Below, piece by piece: positions 23,560-32,144 of a DNA stretch of 32,197 nucleotides (its first letter is position 1; each line of letters opens with the position of its first letter). The DNA is from CAZKXU01 sp964556665 (GTDB lineage: Bacteria; Bdellovibrionota_C; UBA2361; CAZKXU01). Location of the stretch: assembly GCA_964556665.1 (NCBI GenBank), contig CAZKXU010000032.1, forward strand, positions 1 to 32,197. The letters are read 5' to 3'. A program made the position numbers and the translations under genes. Under the pieces are notes generated by a model, which did not search any database, was not told where the DNA came from, and was given only the letters and a program-made list of their open reading frames with translations.

Positions 23560-23745
23560 CTAGTGCTCCTCCAAATAAGTTTTTTCACGTCTAGCATCAC
23601 ATCGTTGCCCCACCTTGTCACGCTTCTCAGTCGGAAAATCCTCGCAATACTCCAGTATTGCTGCGGATTTCCTCCTTCCGAGGCGTGCCAATCTGGGGCA
23701 ACGCTGCGCGCTATACGTGAAAAAACTTATTTGGCGAAGCACTAG
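23560..23745 (+). mobile_element. 186-bp MITE-like element, copy 2, inside flagellar operon
   Basis: Identical to 19332-19517 over all 186 bases, in the same orientation, with CTAG at both ends. Its right end directly touches the stop codon of the MotE-like gene (23746-23748), so it separates the fliF-motE part of the operon from fliK-flgD-flgE without disrupting a reading frame. Confidence 0.87.
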
Positions 23746-24582
23746 CTACATCCTACGAACCTGGCTAAACATTTTTGTCATCATCAAAGCTTTATCGCGG
23801 GACATCATCGCCAGGATCTGAGCAACACGTTTTTCAGGCATACGTGATAAGAGATCCAACGCAATAGTTTCATCTAGACTCTCCATAAGCTCTGCAGCCT
23901 CTTTTGGAGTCATGGAGCCATAAACATTGGCGAGACTCTCCAACTGGGAAGATTTCTGTTTTTCATTACTTTGCCTAGCTTGCTTTAATTCACTAGATAA
24001 CTCTCTAAGCTCGGTTAGTTTTGCAGCAAATTCCCGATCTCGGCTTTCTATCTCATGCTCCTTAGACTCTAACATCTTACCCTTTTCATTCAGCTCTACT
24101 CTTCTTGAATCAAGCGAAGTAAGAATCTGCATATCCTCTCTTGAGAACGTTACCGCCTCTCCTGCTCTGCTAGGCTGTACAATAGCAGCCTCAGCAATAT
24201 TAACAGCTCCAAACTCACTTGCTTCCATAGCACTTACAACTACACGCAACGAAGCAAATAATAGTACAAATGCAATAGCCATCTGATTGCCCCGACTTCC
24301 AGATCTGCGCACAGGCAACATATTTACTGTAGGCTCCTTAATATCAACCTGCTCCTGGGGTTTTGCTATATTTTTTATGCTAGCTCTAGGCTTGCCCGTG
24401 TCAGATTTCATAATAGACGAGATCATCTTAGCAAGATCTTTAGCCGAGCTGTCATCAGTCTGGGCTTTAGCTGACTTTTTTGATTCCACTGTAGCCATGG
24501 CCTTATGAAGATCTTTATATAGCTCTGCCACCTGATCCCGATTAAGATCTTTGTTCTTATTTTTATTTTTCTTGTCTTGCAT
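23746..24582 (-). CDS. MotE-like flagellar protein (MgtE N-domain-like C-terminus)
   Basis: A 278-residue protein. It has a charged cytoplasmic start (KNKNKNKDLNRDQ), one membrane helix (MAIAFVLLFASLRVVVSAM, about residues 101-119) and a long periplasmic coiled coil rich in Glu, Lys and Leu. The C-terminal MgtE-N-like domain reads VYGSMTPKEAAELMESLDE followed by LLSRMPEKRVAQILAMMS. This layout matches MotE, a periplasmic chaperone of the stator protein MotC in some proteobacteria, or the similar FliJ-FliK-linked protein of other flagellar operons. It lies 34 bp after fliJ. Its name remains tentative because the N-terminal cytoplasmic extension is longer than typical. Confidence 0.78.
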   Translation of the reverse strand: MQDKKNKNKNKDLNRDQVAELYKDLHKAMATVESKKSAKAQTDDSSAKDLAKMISSIMKSDTGKPRASIKNIAKPQEQVDIKEPTVNMLPVRRSGSRGNQMAIAFVLLFASLRVVVSAMEASEFGAVNIAEAAIVQPSRAGEAVTFSREDMQILTSLDSRRVELNEKGKMLESKEHEIESRDREFAAKLTELRELSSELKQARQSNEKQKSSQLESLANVYGSMTPKEAAELMESLDETIALDLLSRMPEKRVAQILAMMSRDKALMMTKMFSQVRRM

Positions 24583-24616
24583 AATTTATGCTCCTAAATA
24601 TATACGTATAGATCCC

Positions 24617-25054
24617 TTACGATTGCTCCATCTTATTTCCACGTATAATCATTAATTCATCCATACTATTATCTTCCTCACGCTGCACTAGCTGCCTGTA
24701 CTCCTCTTGCTTCTTAGCTTTTAACGTGACTAATGCTTTGTGCTCCTTAGCTGCCTCAAGATATGCGATGCGTGCCTCTTCCACCTTATCTTGAAGCCTC
24801 ATTATCTCTAACTTCATGATTGCAGTCTGATCCATAATCCTTTTGGCATATGCACTGCTCAATAATATCTCTCCTGAACTAAGCATATTCTTTCCATCAA
24901 GATCGACTCTAAGCCCTTCCTGCTCCAACCACACCAAGCGATCCTCGGCTTCTCGCACCTCAGCCAGCCTCAAACTTAGATCACGCAGCCGCTCCTTTCT
25001 TACCGTATCTCTGTAATTAAGTATCTTCTCTAATCTAAAACGAAATCTTTTCAT
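24617..25054 (-). CDS. fliJ: Flagellar export chaperone/stalk protein FliJ
   Basis: A 145-residue, almost entirely alpha-helical coiled-coil protein, starting MKRFRFRLEKILNYRDTVRK, the FliJ signature. FliJ is the central stalk of the FliI ATPase ring and helps deliver export substrates. It begins 3 bp after the fliI stop. The length is normal and no defects are seen. Confidence 0.9.
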   Translation of the reverse strand: MKRFRFRLEKILNYRDTVRKERLRDLSLRLAEVREAEDRLVWLEQEGLRVDLDGKNMLSSGEILLSSAYAKRIMDQTAIMKLEIMRLQDKVEEARIAYLEAAKEHKALVTLKAKKQEEYRQLVQREEDNSMDELMIIRGNKMEQS

Positions 25055-25057
25055 AAA

Positions 25058-26368
25058 CTACCCGGAAAATACCTCGGCTAACTGTTTCCAGCTCTCCTCA
25101 ATACTAGTTTTGTCATGCGAGCGCTGCTTGAGAAATGCTGTCAGTTTTTCAATGTATTTCACTGCTTTATCCACACGCGGATTCTGCCCAGGTTTATATG
25201 CTCCAATAGTAATAAGATCCTCTGCATCTCGATAAGTTGCCAACACGTCACGTGCTTGTATTGCTAAATCGTTAATCTGTGGAGAGACAATGTCGCTCAT
25301 TACTCGAGAAACACTCTCTAAAACCTCTATCGCAGGATAGTGTCCACGTGAAGCCAAGCGACGACTTAAAACGATATGTCCATCAAGAATACCACGCACA
25401 GCATCAGCTATTGGCTCATTCATATCATCGCCTTCTACTAGAACCGTATATAGCGCTGTTATTGCACCTGCCCCCTCGGTTGTACCCGCTCGCTCCAAGA
25501 GCTTCGGCAACATGGCAAAAACTGACGGCGTATACCCACGTGAGCTAGGCGGCTCACCTACTGCAAGACCTATCTCACGCTGCGCCATAGCCAAGCGTGT
25601 AATAGAATCTATCATCAGCACTACCTGCTTCCCTTGATCACGAAAATACTCTGCTAATGCAGTTGCCATAAATGCAGTACGTATACGCAGTAAAGGGCTT
25701 TTATCACCTGTAGCTACTACAACAACTGATCGCTTTAACCCTTCCGGTCCTAGATCACGCTCAATAAACTCACGCACCTCTCGACCTCGCTCTCCAACCA
25801 GTCCGATTACATTGACATCACTATGTGAGTGTTTTGCAACCATACCCAGCAATGTCGACTTACCGACACCGGATCCAGCGAAAATGCCCATACGCTGACC
25901 AGCACCAACTGTTAACATACTATTAAGGCAGCGCACTCCAAGATCAAAACATTTACTAACACGCGTTCTTGTCACCGGATCAGGCGGGTCTCTATACAGA
26001 GGAATAAGATCACCTTTAATAGGTAGCGGTTTTCCATCTATCGGATTTCCTAATCCATCAATAACACGGCCTAATAGATCATTTGAAGCAAAAATCTTAG
26101 TCTCAAATCCTTCAGCAAGGATCTCTGTCCCAGGCCCGATGCCATGCAACTCAGAAAACGGCATAAACAAGATACGATCCTGATTAAAACCTACTGCCTG
26201 AGCGCGCACAGTGCTCGTAGAGCCCTTAAGTAATACATTTGCACCTATTGGCACTAACGGCCCGTTACCTTCAACAATCAAACCACGAACATCGGAGACC
26301 TCTGCCCGTAGCGCAAAGCGACTCGATGAGTCAACTGCTGAATATGCTTTTTCAAATGCGCTGCTCAT
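25058..26368 (-). CDS. fliI: Flagellum-specific ATPase FliI
   Basis: A 436-residue F1-like ATPase of the flagellar type III export apparatus. The Walker A motif is GSGVGKST (about residues 165-172), within GIFAGSGVGKSTLLGMVAKH. VIGLVGERGREVREF follows, and Walker B is VVLMIDSITRLAMAQRE. The GEPPSSRGYTPSVFAMLPKL segment is typical of FliI/SctN. The start is separated from the fliH stop by a single base, and fliJ follows after 3 bp, so this is a tightly packed operon. Confidence 0.97.
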   Translation of the reverse strand: MSSAFEKAYSAVDSSSRFALRAEVSDVRGLIVEGNGPLVPIGANVLLKGSTSTVRAQAVGFNQDRILFMPFSELHGIGPGTEILAEGFETKIFASNDLLGRVIDGLGNPIDGKPLPIKGDLIPLYRDPPDPVTRTRVSKCFDLGVRCLNSMLTVGAGQRMGIFAGSGVGKSTLLGMVAKHSHSDVNVIGLVGERGREVREFIERDLGPEGLKRSVVVVATGDKSPLLRIRTAFMATALAEYFRDQGKQVVLMIDSITRLAMAQREIGLAVGEPPSSRGYTPSVFAMLPKLLERAGTTEGAGAITALYTVLVEGDDMNEPIADAVRGILDGHIVLSRRLASRGHYPAIEVLESVSRVMSDIVSPQINDLAIQARDVLATYRDAEDLITIGAYKPGQNPRVDKAVKYIEKLTAFLKQRSHDKTSIEESWKQLAEVFSG

Positions 26369-26369
26369 A

Positions 26370-27173
26370 TTATTTTGGTCGCACTAACTTAACCACATTG
26401 TCTTTTACCCGTTCCCAAGCCTGCTCTAGCTGATAGTCTAGTTGACCTGAACTAGTATCAACCACACAGCCGGACTTTATGGATGGGTCTGCTTCAAAAT
26501 TCCAATTATCCTCTTCCGTGCTCAATACTTTTCCTAAACCCATAATATTTATAAACTCCAGATCCTGTGGGCTAATACGGATACGCTTTATTTGTGCCCC
26601 TTGTGATTGCGAGATCGCCTCCTTTACTATCCCTACAAGGTACTCAGGATTTATTTCTACTGCATTGTCAATTATATGCTTGGCTATCTTTATTGAGAGC
26701 ATTACTGCCTGAGCCTCTACCTGCTCTACCTGTTCTGCCAGCTGTTGTTTTAGATCAGCAATCAGCCCGGACATACGTCCGTTTACCGTATCTAATGTTG
26801 CGGCATTAGAGACCTGAGCTTCTGCCATTGCTGCACTTTTACTATCTGCTGCTATCTGCTGTTTGATTGCTTCAAATTCAACAGCTGTCATACTAACCAT
26901 CGGGACAGCAGCTGCGTCCTGTTTGCGTTTTATCTGCTGCTCGGTCTCTTCAGCTACATGCTTAGGTAGATGCCAGCGCTTTTCTCGCTTCTCCTTTTCA
27001 ATCCCTCCATAATCTGCAAACATCGAATCGACATGAGTCCGATCTGTCTCTAAGACCGTCACTTCTAGCGGCTCAAAGCTTTGAGACTCACAGGCGTTGC
27101 CTACAATTTCGTACGTATTTTCCTCGTACGGAGTACCTTTGTACTCTGATTGAGAGATAGGATTTGTCGACAT
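26370..27173 (-). CDS. fliH: Flagellar assembly protein FliH
   Basis: A 267-residue protein with a long hydrophilic N-terminal part and the FliH/SctL-like C-terminal domain. Its features are a Gln/Glu-rich coiled coil (LKQQLAEQVEQVEAQAVML), KIAKHIIDNAVEINPEYL, IKRIRISPQDLEFI and SIKSGCVVDTSSGQLDYQLE. FliH binds and regulates the ATPase FliI. It starts 2 bp after fliF and ends one base before fliI. The gene for FliG, which usually separates fliF and fliH, is not here. Confidence 0.9.
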   Translation of the reverse strand: MSTNPISQSEYKGTPYEENTYEIVGNACESQSFEPLEVTVLETDRTHVDSMFADYGGIEKEKREKRWHLPKHVAEETEQQIKRKQDAAAVPMVSMTAVEFEAIKQQIAADSKSAAMAEAQVSNAATLDTVNGRMSGLIADLKQQLAEQVEQVEAQAVMLSIKIAKHIIDNAVEINPEYLVGIVKEAISQSQGAQIKRIRISPQDLEFINIMGLGKVLSTEEDNWNFEADPSIKSGCVVDTSSGQLDYQLEQAWERVKDNVVKLVRPK

Positions 27174-27175
27174 CT

Positions 27176-28852
27176 TTATAACCTTCCGTCATTTAACCAA
27201 TAGCGGATGAGGAGTGCCGCCTGCTGTGGATTCTCCTTCACTACTCGTGAGTTTTCGGCGATGACCTCTTCTAACTGCTCCATATCAATTGCCGGTTCAT
27301 AGGAAGGCACCTCAGCTCTAGTCTTTTTCTCCTGCTCGAGCTCTTTTTCGAGATCCTCAATGCCAGTTGGAAGGAGCCGTGAGAGATCTAATTCAGCCTC
27401 TGTTGGCGTTACTAAGAATTTAACTAGCGGCCTAATGACTACTAGAAAGAAAAGTACAACAAACAGTATCGGCAACCCTTTAGATATTGAATTGAAAATC
27501 AGATCCTGAGTAGCTTTTTTATCCATCTCTTCTGCCCAATTGGTCTCAGCAACATGAAATGGGATGTTTTCTACCGTAAGTGTATCACCACGCTCTATAT
27601 CAAGACCTACTGCGCTCTTCGCTACCGCCTCTATTTGACGTAACATCTCTGGCTCGAGAGGTTTAAATACCTTCTGTACAGCGGGGACTGCCCCTGCTGC
27701 GGCCTTCGGATCGGCAGCAGCCTTTATCTCATCATATGTACCATCTACTAGAACTGCTACAGAGAGTCGGGTGAGCTTGCCGCGTGGTGCAGAGCTCTTA
27801 GTAATAGCCTTTGATACTTCATAATTCTTGATCTGTTCCCGTCTTGATGAGGCATCTTTTCCTGATTCAGTAGGTGCAAGTAGTGCCGGATCATTTGAAA
27901 GGTTTGAAACTACTCCAGGTACTCCGCCTCGAGCTAGAGAGCCCGCGCCCTCTTCAATACTACGCTCAGAGCGCATTACTAGTCCACCCGGATCATAGCT
28001 CTCCTCCTCCCGCTCATTTGTTGAGAAATCAAGGTCGGCGGTAACGCGCGCAATAACTTTACCAGGACCTACTACCTTTTCTAACATCTGTTCGACACGC
28101 TTAACGAAACCATGCTCAACTTCGCGCTGATATTGCAGCCTTGTGGCCTCAATGCCTAATGCCTCTTCTTCATGTTCATGCTTAGTAAGCATATTCCCAT
28201 AGATATCAACAATTGTGACGTTTTCATACTTTAGTCCTTCGACACTGCCTGCTACAAGATTTGCAATACCTTTGATCTGTCTCTGATCTAATTCACCGCC
28301 TGGACGAAGTTTGAGCATTACAGAGGCTGTGGCTTCGCTCTCGCGCTTTACAAAAACTGTCTTTTCAGGTTGAGTAATATGAACACGAACACTCTGCACC
28401 GCATCTAAGCTGCCGATTGTTCTCTCTAACTCACCTTGCAGAGCACGAAGAAACTTAAGCTTTTCGACAAATGTTGTACTTCCTAAACTTGCGCTGTCAA
28501 AGATTTCAAATCCGATTGAACCACCTTTTGGAACGCCCTCTGACGCTAGAGACATACGCAACTCATGTACCATATCCGGTGGTGAAATCGCTATTGTTGT
28601 CCCATCTCCGCGCACTTCATACTTTATTTTTTGAGTCTTAAGTCGCTGCACCACTGCCGCAGAGTCACCTGGAGAAAGGTCTGAGTAAAGAACTACATAA
28701 TCAGGACGATTTGCCCAGTTTGATACAAATATGATACCCATGACCGAAGCGCCAATCAGCAGCGGGAAGAGTAATTTCTGTAGCAACGGGAGCTTAATGT
28801 AACTTTCAGCTAACTGCGATAATATTGCACTGGGGTCTAATGATGCTGCCAC
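27176..28852 (-). CDS. fliF: Flagellar MS-ring protein FliF
   Basis: A 558-residue membrane protein that forms the MS ring. The first membrane helix is at about residues 24-45 (LLFPLLIGASVMGIIFVS). The ring-building motif domain includes YVVLYSDLSPGDSAAVVQRL and EGVPKGGSIGFEIFD, followed by the GSLDAVQSVRVHITQPEKTVF block. The second helix is at about 460-478 (LPILFVVLFFLVVIRPLVKF). The start is a GTG with a GGAG ribosome binding site. The C-terminus ends ALLIRYWLNDGRL, which should bind FliG, but no fliG follows. It is preceded by fliE and is part of a continuous operon. Confidence 0.96.
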   Translation of the reverse strand: MAASLDPSAILSQLAESYIKLPLLQKLLFPLLIGASVMGIIFVSNWANRPDYVVLYSDLSPGDSAAVVQRLKTQKIKYEVRGDGTTIAISPPDMVHELRMSLASEGVPKGGSIGFEIFDSASLGSTTFVEKLKFLRALQGELERTIGSLDAVQSVRVHITQPEKTVFVKRESEATASVMLKLRPGGELDQRQIKGIANLVAGSVEGLKYENVTIVDIYGNMLTKHEHEEEALGIEATRLQYQREVEHGFVKRVEQMLEKVVGPGKVIARVTADLDFSTNEREEESYDPGGLVMRSERSIEEGAGSLARGGVPGVVSNLSNDPALLAPTESGKDASSRREQIKNYEVSKAITKSSAPRGKLTRLSVAVLVDGTYDEIKAAADPKAAAGAVPAVQKVFKPLEPEMLRQIEAVAKSAVGLDIERGDTLTVENIPFHVAETNWAEEMDKKATQDLIFNSISKGLPILFVVLFFLVVIRPLVKFLVTPTEAELDLSRLLPTGIEDLEKELEQEKKTRAEVPSYEPAIDMEQLEEVIAENSRVVKENPQQAALLIRYWLNDGRL

Positions 28853-28869
28853 TTTTTACTCCACTAAAA

Positions 28870-29193
28870 CTAAATCTGTGTTCTTAGAACCTCTTCATAA
28901 GCTCTGATGATTTTGCTTCGAATTGTGTTCATTAATTGAAATGCCACATCCGCTTTTTCTAAAGCAATCATAGCCTCATGCGGACTATTGCTCTTCCCTA
29001 GTACAACATTATCAATATCTTTGTCTGCTTGAAGCTGAAGCTTATCCACTTCACTAATCGTCTCTGAAAAAACCTTTGCAAAGCTCTTCTCATTTCCTTC
29101 TGGCGCTTTTATATTGTCCAATCCTTGTGTTTCACGGTAACGATTTAGCTGCGCTATCGAACCGATACCAGGTTTAATTTCTCCAATTGACAT
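28870..29193 (-). CDS. fliE: Flagellar basal-body protein FliE
   Basis: A 107-residue protein connecting the MS ring to the rod. The FliE signature is present: SFAKVFSETISEVDKLQLQA and SPHEAMIALEKADVAFQLMN, ending IIRAYEEVLRTQI. A GAGGG ribosome binding site precedes the ATG by about 6 nt. It lies between flgC and fliF in the canonical flgB-flgC-fliE-fliF order. Confidence 0.95.
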   Translation of the reverse strand: MSIGEIKPGIGSIAQLNRYRETQGLDNIKAPEGNEKSFAKVFSETISEVDKLQLQADKDIDNVVLGKSNSPHEAMIALEKADVAFQLMNTIRSKIIRAYEEVLRTQI

Positions 29194-29215
29194 ATATTAC
29201 CCTCAATAATTTCGT

Positions 29216-29644
29216 TTAAGCTCTAGCGGATATAGCCTCTGCGTCCTGCGACATTTTGCGTACCGACTCCATTGCTGTAACATTGGCCTGATATAACCTA
29301 CTTGCTGTCATCAGGTCAGTCATAGTTGTCACTACGTTGATATTCGGATAAGAAACAAACCCATCAGCATTAGCATCCGGATGACCGGGCTGATATACCT
29401 GCTTTGGCTCACTCTGATCCTCTATTACTGCTGCTAGTTTTGGAGTTGATAAGGTCATGCGATCCAGAACAGAACTAAATCCACTCTGCTGCGCAACTGA
29501 CATCTGTACTACATCCTTACGCTTATAAGGTCCACCTTCTTCAGTTCTTGTGGTTTCTGCATTAGCAATATTCGAGGCCAAGACATTCACCCGCATACGA
29601 GCGACGCTTAGACCATTTGCCAGTACCTCCATTGTATTATACAT
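29216..29644 (-). CDS. flgC: Flagellar proximal rod protein FlgC
   Basis: A 142-residue rod protein. It has the N-terminal NVLASNIANAETTRTEEGGPYK motif in two parts (NVLASNIANAET; GGPYKRKDVV), then GFVSYPNINVVTTMTDLM and the C-terminal SRLYQANVTAMESVRKM. A GGAG ribosome binding site lies 6 nt upstream of the ATG. It follows flgB by about 20 bp. Confidence 0.96.
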   Translation of the reverse strand: MYNTMEVLANGLSVARMRVNVLASNIANAETTRTEEGGPYKRKDVVQMSVAQQSGFSSVLDRMTLSTPKLAAVIEDQSEPKQVYQPGHPDANADGFVSYPNINVVTTMTDLMTASRLYQANVTAMESVRKMSQDAEAISARA

Positions 29645-29665
29645 AGCTTACTCCTTAACGTTTGC

Positions 29666-30076
29666 TTAGCGTTGACCTTCTCTTATTGCTGTTTTAAGTA
29701 GTGCTAATTTTTTGCGCATTAAGTTAGCACTGATCGAATACTTGCCTGAGTTAAATGCAAGCCGCCCCATCTGCAAATCAATATCTACATTGTTTCCATC
29801 TGCCTTAGTCGCTCCAGATAAGTCCGGGACAAGATGTGCATCTTTCGGTCCTCCTGCATCCATATGCTTTGTGCTGGTAGTCTTTAGAGTCGTAGTGCCC
29901 TGTTCGACAGCTCTCTCAAGCTCGTGCGCAAAGTTTAAGTCGACAGCACGATATCCCGGTGTTTCAGCATTACTAATATTACTTACGATTGCCTGACCTC
30001 GCCGCCATGTAAGGTCTAATGACTTGCTTAGTCCAGCAGAGGTGCGATCCCATAGTGATTCAAGTAGTAATTTCAT
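29666..30076 (-). CDS. flgB: Flagellar rod protein FlgB
   Basis: About 136 residues from the ATG at 30076 (MKLLLESLWDRTSAGLSKSL); the frame also allows a TTG at 30097 and a GTG between, near a GGAGG sequence. I prefer the ATG because the family N-terminus fits there. The rod signature AIVSNISNAETPGYRAVDLN and the C-terminal FNSGKYSISANLMRKKLALL are typical. It is the first gene of the flagellar operon. The ~110 bp upstream must hold its promoter, but I could not identify a convincing sigma70, sigma28 or sigma54 site. Confidence 0.93.
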   Translation of the reverse strand: MKLLLESLWDRTSAGLSKSLDLTWRRGQAIVSNISNAETPGYRAVDLNFAHELERAVEQGTTTLKTTSTKHMDAGGPKDAHLVPDLSGATKADGNNVDIDLQMGRLAFNSGKYSISANLMRKKLALLKTAIREGQR

Positions 30077-30189
30077 TTTTTCGACACGGTCCTCCAATGG
30101 CTACTTAATGCAAACAGCGTGCAGAGCTCGGCTCAATATTTTGCTTAGTAATTCCAGACTATTAGGTCGTGCTTTAATTAGTTGACGTG

Positions 30190-31668
30190 TCAGATATTTG
30201 ACGCCTTGTTGGCAATTTTGTGTGGATACATCGCTATTCGATCTACTAAGTTATCAGTGTTCACCAGATCGCCGAGCACAGCTATTCCATCTACTCCTGC
30301 GGCCAAAACCTGAGCTGCGTTCTCTGCAATAATTCCGCCTATTGCAACAAGCGGAATATTTACAAGTTTTCGCCAGATCCTTAGTCGCTCAACTCCTTGA
30401 GGTAAAAAGCCTGTCTCCTTGCTGCGTGTACTAAAAATAGGGCCATAGGCGATGTAAGAGGGCCTCAAACTTTTAGCATAGGCAAGTTCTGACAGAGAAT
30501 GAGTGCTGACTCCTAATCGCAGCCCTGCCTGCTGGATACGGCAAAGATCCGCTCGCTCGAGATCCTGCTGCCCTAAATGAACTCCGTATGCGCCATACTG
30601 AATGGCAAGCTCCCAATGATCATTGATGTACAGATTTAGTTTATACTGAGAGGCTATATAGATTGCGGCTTTTACCTCGTTTGCTAGAGCAGTAGCGCTA
30701 AGATCTTTTACCCGCAACTGTACTGTGTGGACTACACCTGCCAACTTCTCTACTAGATTGGCACGCGCAACAATTGGGTATAGTCCGAGTGATTGCGGTA
30801 GGTGCGATTCAAATGCTGGCAACACAATCTGCTTATCATCAATATTTGGTACAAGCTCCGGCAAATCCTGCGCTTCTACCGGCCAAGGTGCATGCAATAG
30901 TCGAGACACACCATCCTCCTCCACGGAGGTGCGCAGTGCACGGGTAAGATAGGCCTTACCAAGAACAGCCGCATCTCTTAGTGAATATTTAAGAGCAAGT
31001 GCAGCTGCGATAGCTGAACTTAACACACATCCGGTACCACGTGTTCTGGCGACTAAGCGCCTAGGTGCACGTAATGCGACACAGCTCTCTCCTTCTGATA
31101 GCAAATCAACCACTAGCACAGACTGCGCATGTCCGCCTTTGAGAAGTACGTTTCTAGCACCAAGCTTTACAAGCTGCTGAAGAAGTTGCTCTGGTGTTGA
31201 ATCAGCAGAGCTGGAATCGGCAAAGAATTTAGCTTCAGGGATGTTTGGGGTTACTAATGTTACAGCAGGTAGAAGGCTCTTGATAACTATAGCTCTATAT
31301 CTATCTATTTCATCTTTATCGATCAGCCAGTCCCCACTCGATGCCCAAATAATAGGATCAAATACTACCGGAACCGAGAGCTTGGATATCGCCTCCAAAA
31401 CAATTTCTACTAATCGGACCGTTCCGAGCATTCCGATCTTTATTGCTGCAGGAGGAGCGCTCTTAAGAAGTTCATTTAAAGTTAAAGAGACCTGCTCCTC
31501 CAGAAACTCTACTCTTTTTACTTGATTGCTATCCTGAGACGTATTGGCTGTCCTAATCTGAATTGGTTTTAAGCCTAACGCCTTTACTACACTAACATCC
31601 TGTTGAATACCTGAAAAACCTAGCGGGTCATCTCCGCTAATACACCATATATTATTTAGTTCATTCAT
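30190..31668 (-). CDS. thiDE: Bifunctional HMP(-P) kinase / thiamine-phosphate synthase (ThiD-ThiE fusion)
   Basis: A fusion of about 492 residues; the ATG at 31668 is used, with a GTG two codons upstream as alternative. The N-terminal half (about 1-275) is ThiD: CISGDDPLGFSGIQQDVSVV near the start, VTPNIPEA, VLLKGGH and the anion-hole RGTGCVLSSAIAAAL. The C-terminal half (about 290-490) is ThiE: VQLRVKDLS, LYINDHWELAIQYGAYGVHL, GQQDL, LGVSTHS, YIAYGPIFSTRSKETG and VAIGGI. Together they phosphorylate hydroxymethylpyrimidine and join it to the thiazole phosphate to give thiamine phosphate. No TPP riboswitch fits in the 36-bp gap upstream, so any riboswitch would have to lie further up. Confidence 0.93.
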   Translation of the reverse strand: MNELNNIWCISGDDPLGFSGIQQDVSVVKALGLKPIQIRTANTSQDSNQVKRVEFLEEQVSLTLNELLKSAPPAAIKIGMLGTVRLVEIVLEAISKLSVPVVFDPIIWASSGDWLIDKDEIDRYRAIVIKSLLPAVTLVTPNIPEAKFFADSSSADSTPEQLLQQLVKLGARNVLLKGGHAQSVLVVDLLSEGESCVALRAPRRLVARTRGTGCVLSSAIAAALALKYSLRDAAVLGKAYLTRALRTSVEEDGVSRLLHAPWPVEAQDLPELVPNIDDKQIVLPAFESHLPQSLGLYPIVARANLVEKLAGVVHTVQLRVKDLSATALANEVKAAIYIASQYKLNLYINDHWELAIQYGAYGVHLGQQDLERADLCRIQQAGLRLGVSTHSLSELAYAKSLRPSYIAYGPIFSTRSKETGFLPQGVERLRIWRKLVNIPLVAIGGIIAENAAQVLAAGVDGIAVLGDLVNTDNLVDRIAMYPHKIANKASNI

Positions 31669-31710
31669 TATCACAAATCCGGCAGCGTAGCAGGATTAAG
31701 TCGGCTAATG

Positions 31711-32073
31711 CTAATTATTTACAACCATCAAAGGCGCACCTACATAAGGCATACTGACATGGGCATAATGCAAAAGTAGCGCAAAAAGCATCGTAATCCA
31801 ACCGATAGGGAGGGAGAATAGCACACCTACAACAAATCCAAAGTCGTACCATGCGCTAGGATTTTCACAGGCATACATCTTAACATCTAAAAATAATCGC
31901 ACTAGAAGAGTCCAGGGAGCCAAGACTCCATGCCATAATCCAACTACAAAACTCTGCTCGTTTTGACCAAGCCTAGGATTAGCAAAAGCCATATCTGCAC
32001 ATAGCAACATAATCCCTAAAATAAGAAGAATTCGATCCAACCGCGCACTTTTAAGCAAGGAGAAACGTATCAT
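31711..32073 (-). CDS. Small membrane protein with signal peptide, unknown function
   Basis: About 120 residues from the ATG at 32073, preferred because GGAGGT lies 4 nt before it; an upstream ATG at 32085 would overlap that site. A signal peptide (ILLILGIMLLCADMAFA, cleavage before NPRLGQ) is followed by a segment with VGLWHGVLAPWTLLVRLFLD and a strong membrane helix (FGFVVGVLFSLPIGWITMLF), then another hydrophobic stretch. I recognise no family. It is 36 bp upstream of thiDE on the same strand and is probably co-transcribed. A MITE copy starts about 70 bp upstream of the start. Confidence 0.65.
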   Translation of the reverse strand: MIRFSLLKSARLDRILLILGIMLLCADMAFANPRLGQNEQSFVVGLWHGVLAPWTLLVRLFLDVKMYACENPSAWYDFGFVVGVLFSLPIGWITMLFALLLHYAHVSMPYVGAPLMVVNN

Positions 32074-32144
32074 ATAGACCTCCAAATATAGGAACTTCGT
32101 TCAGATGATAGTATCAGATCTAAATGTTCTAAGCTAACGGTATG

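Noticed and set aside
23560..23745. Small protein genes of about 60 residues inside the repeat
   Set aside because: The same sequence is open on both strands, has no ribosome binding site, and is explained by the inverted-repeat element.
30098..30189. Sigma54 promoter upstream of flgB
   Set aside because: A TGG...GC pair is visible on the minus strand, but the spacing is one base short and the flanking consensus is poor.
31669..31710. TPP riboswitch upstream of thiDE
   Set aside because: The gap is only 36-42 bp, too short for a THI element, and no CUGAGA-type core is seen.
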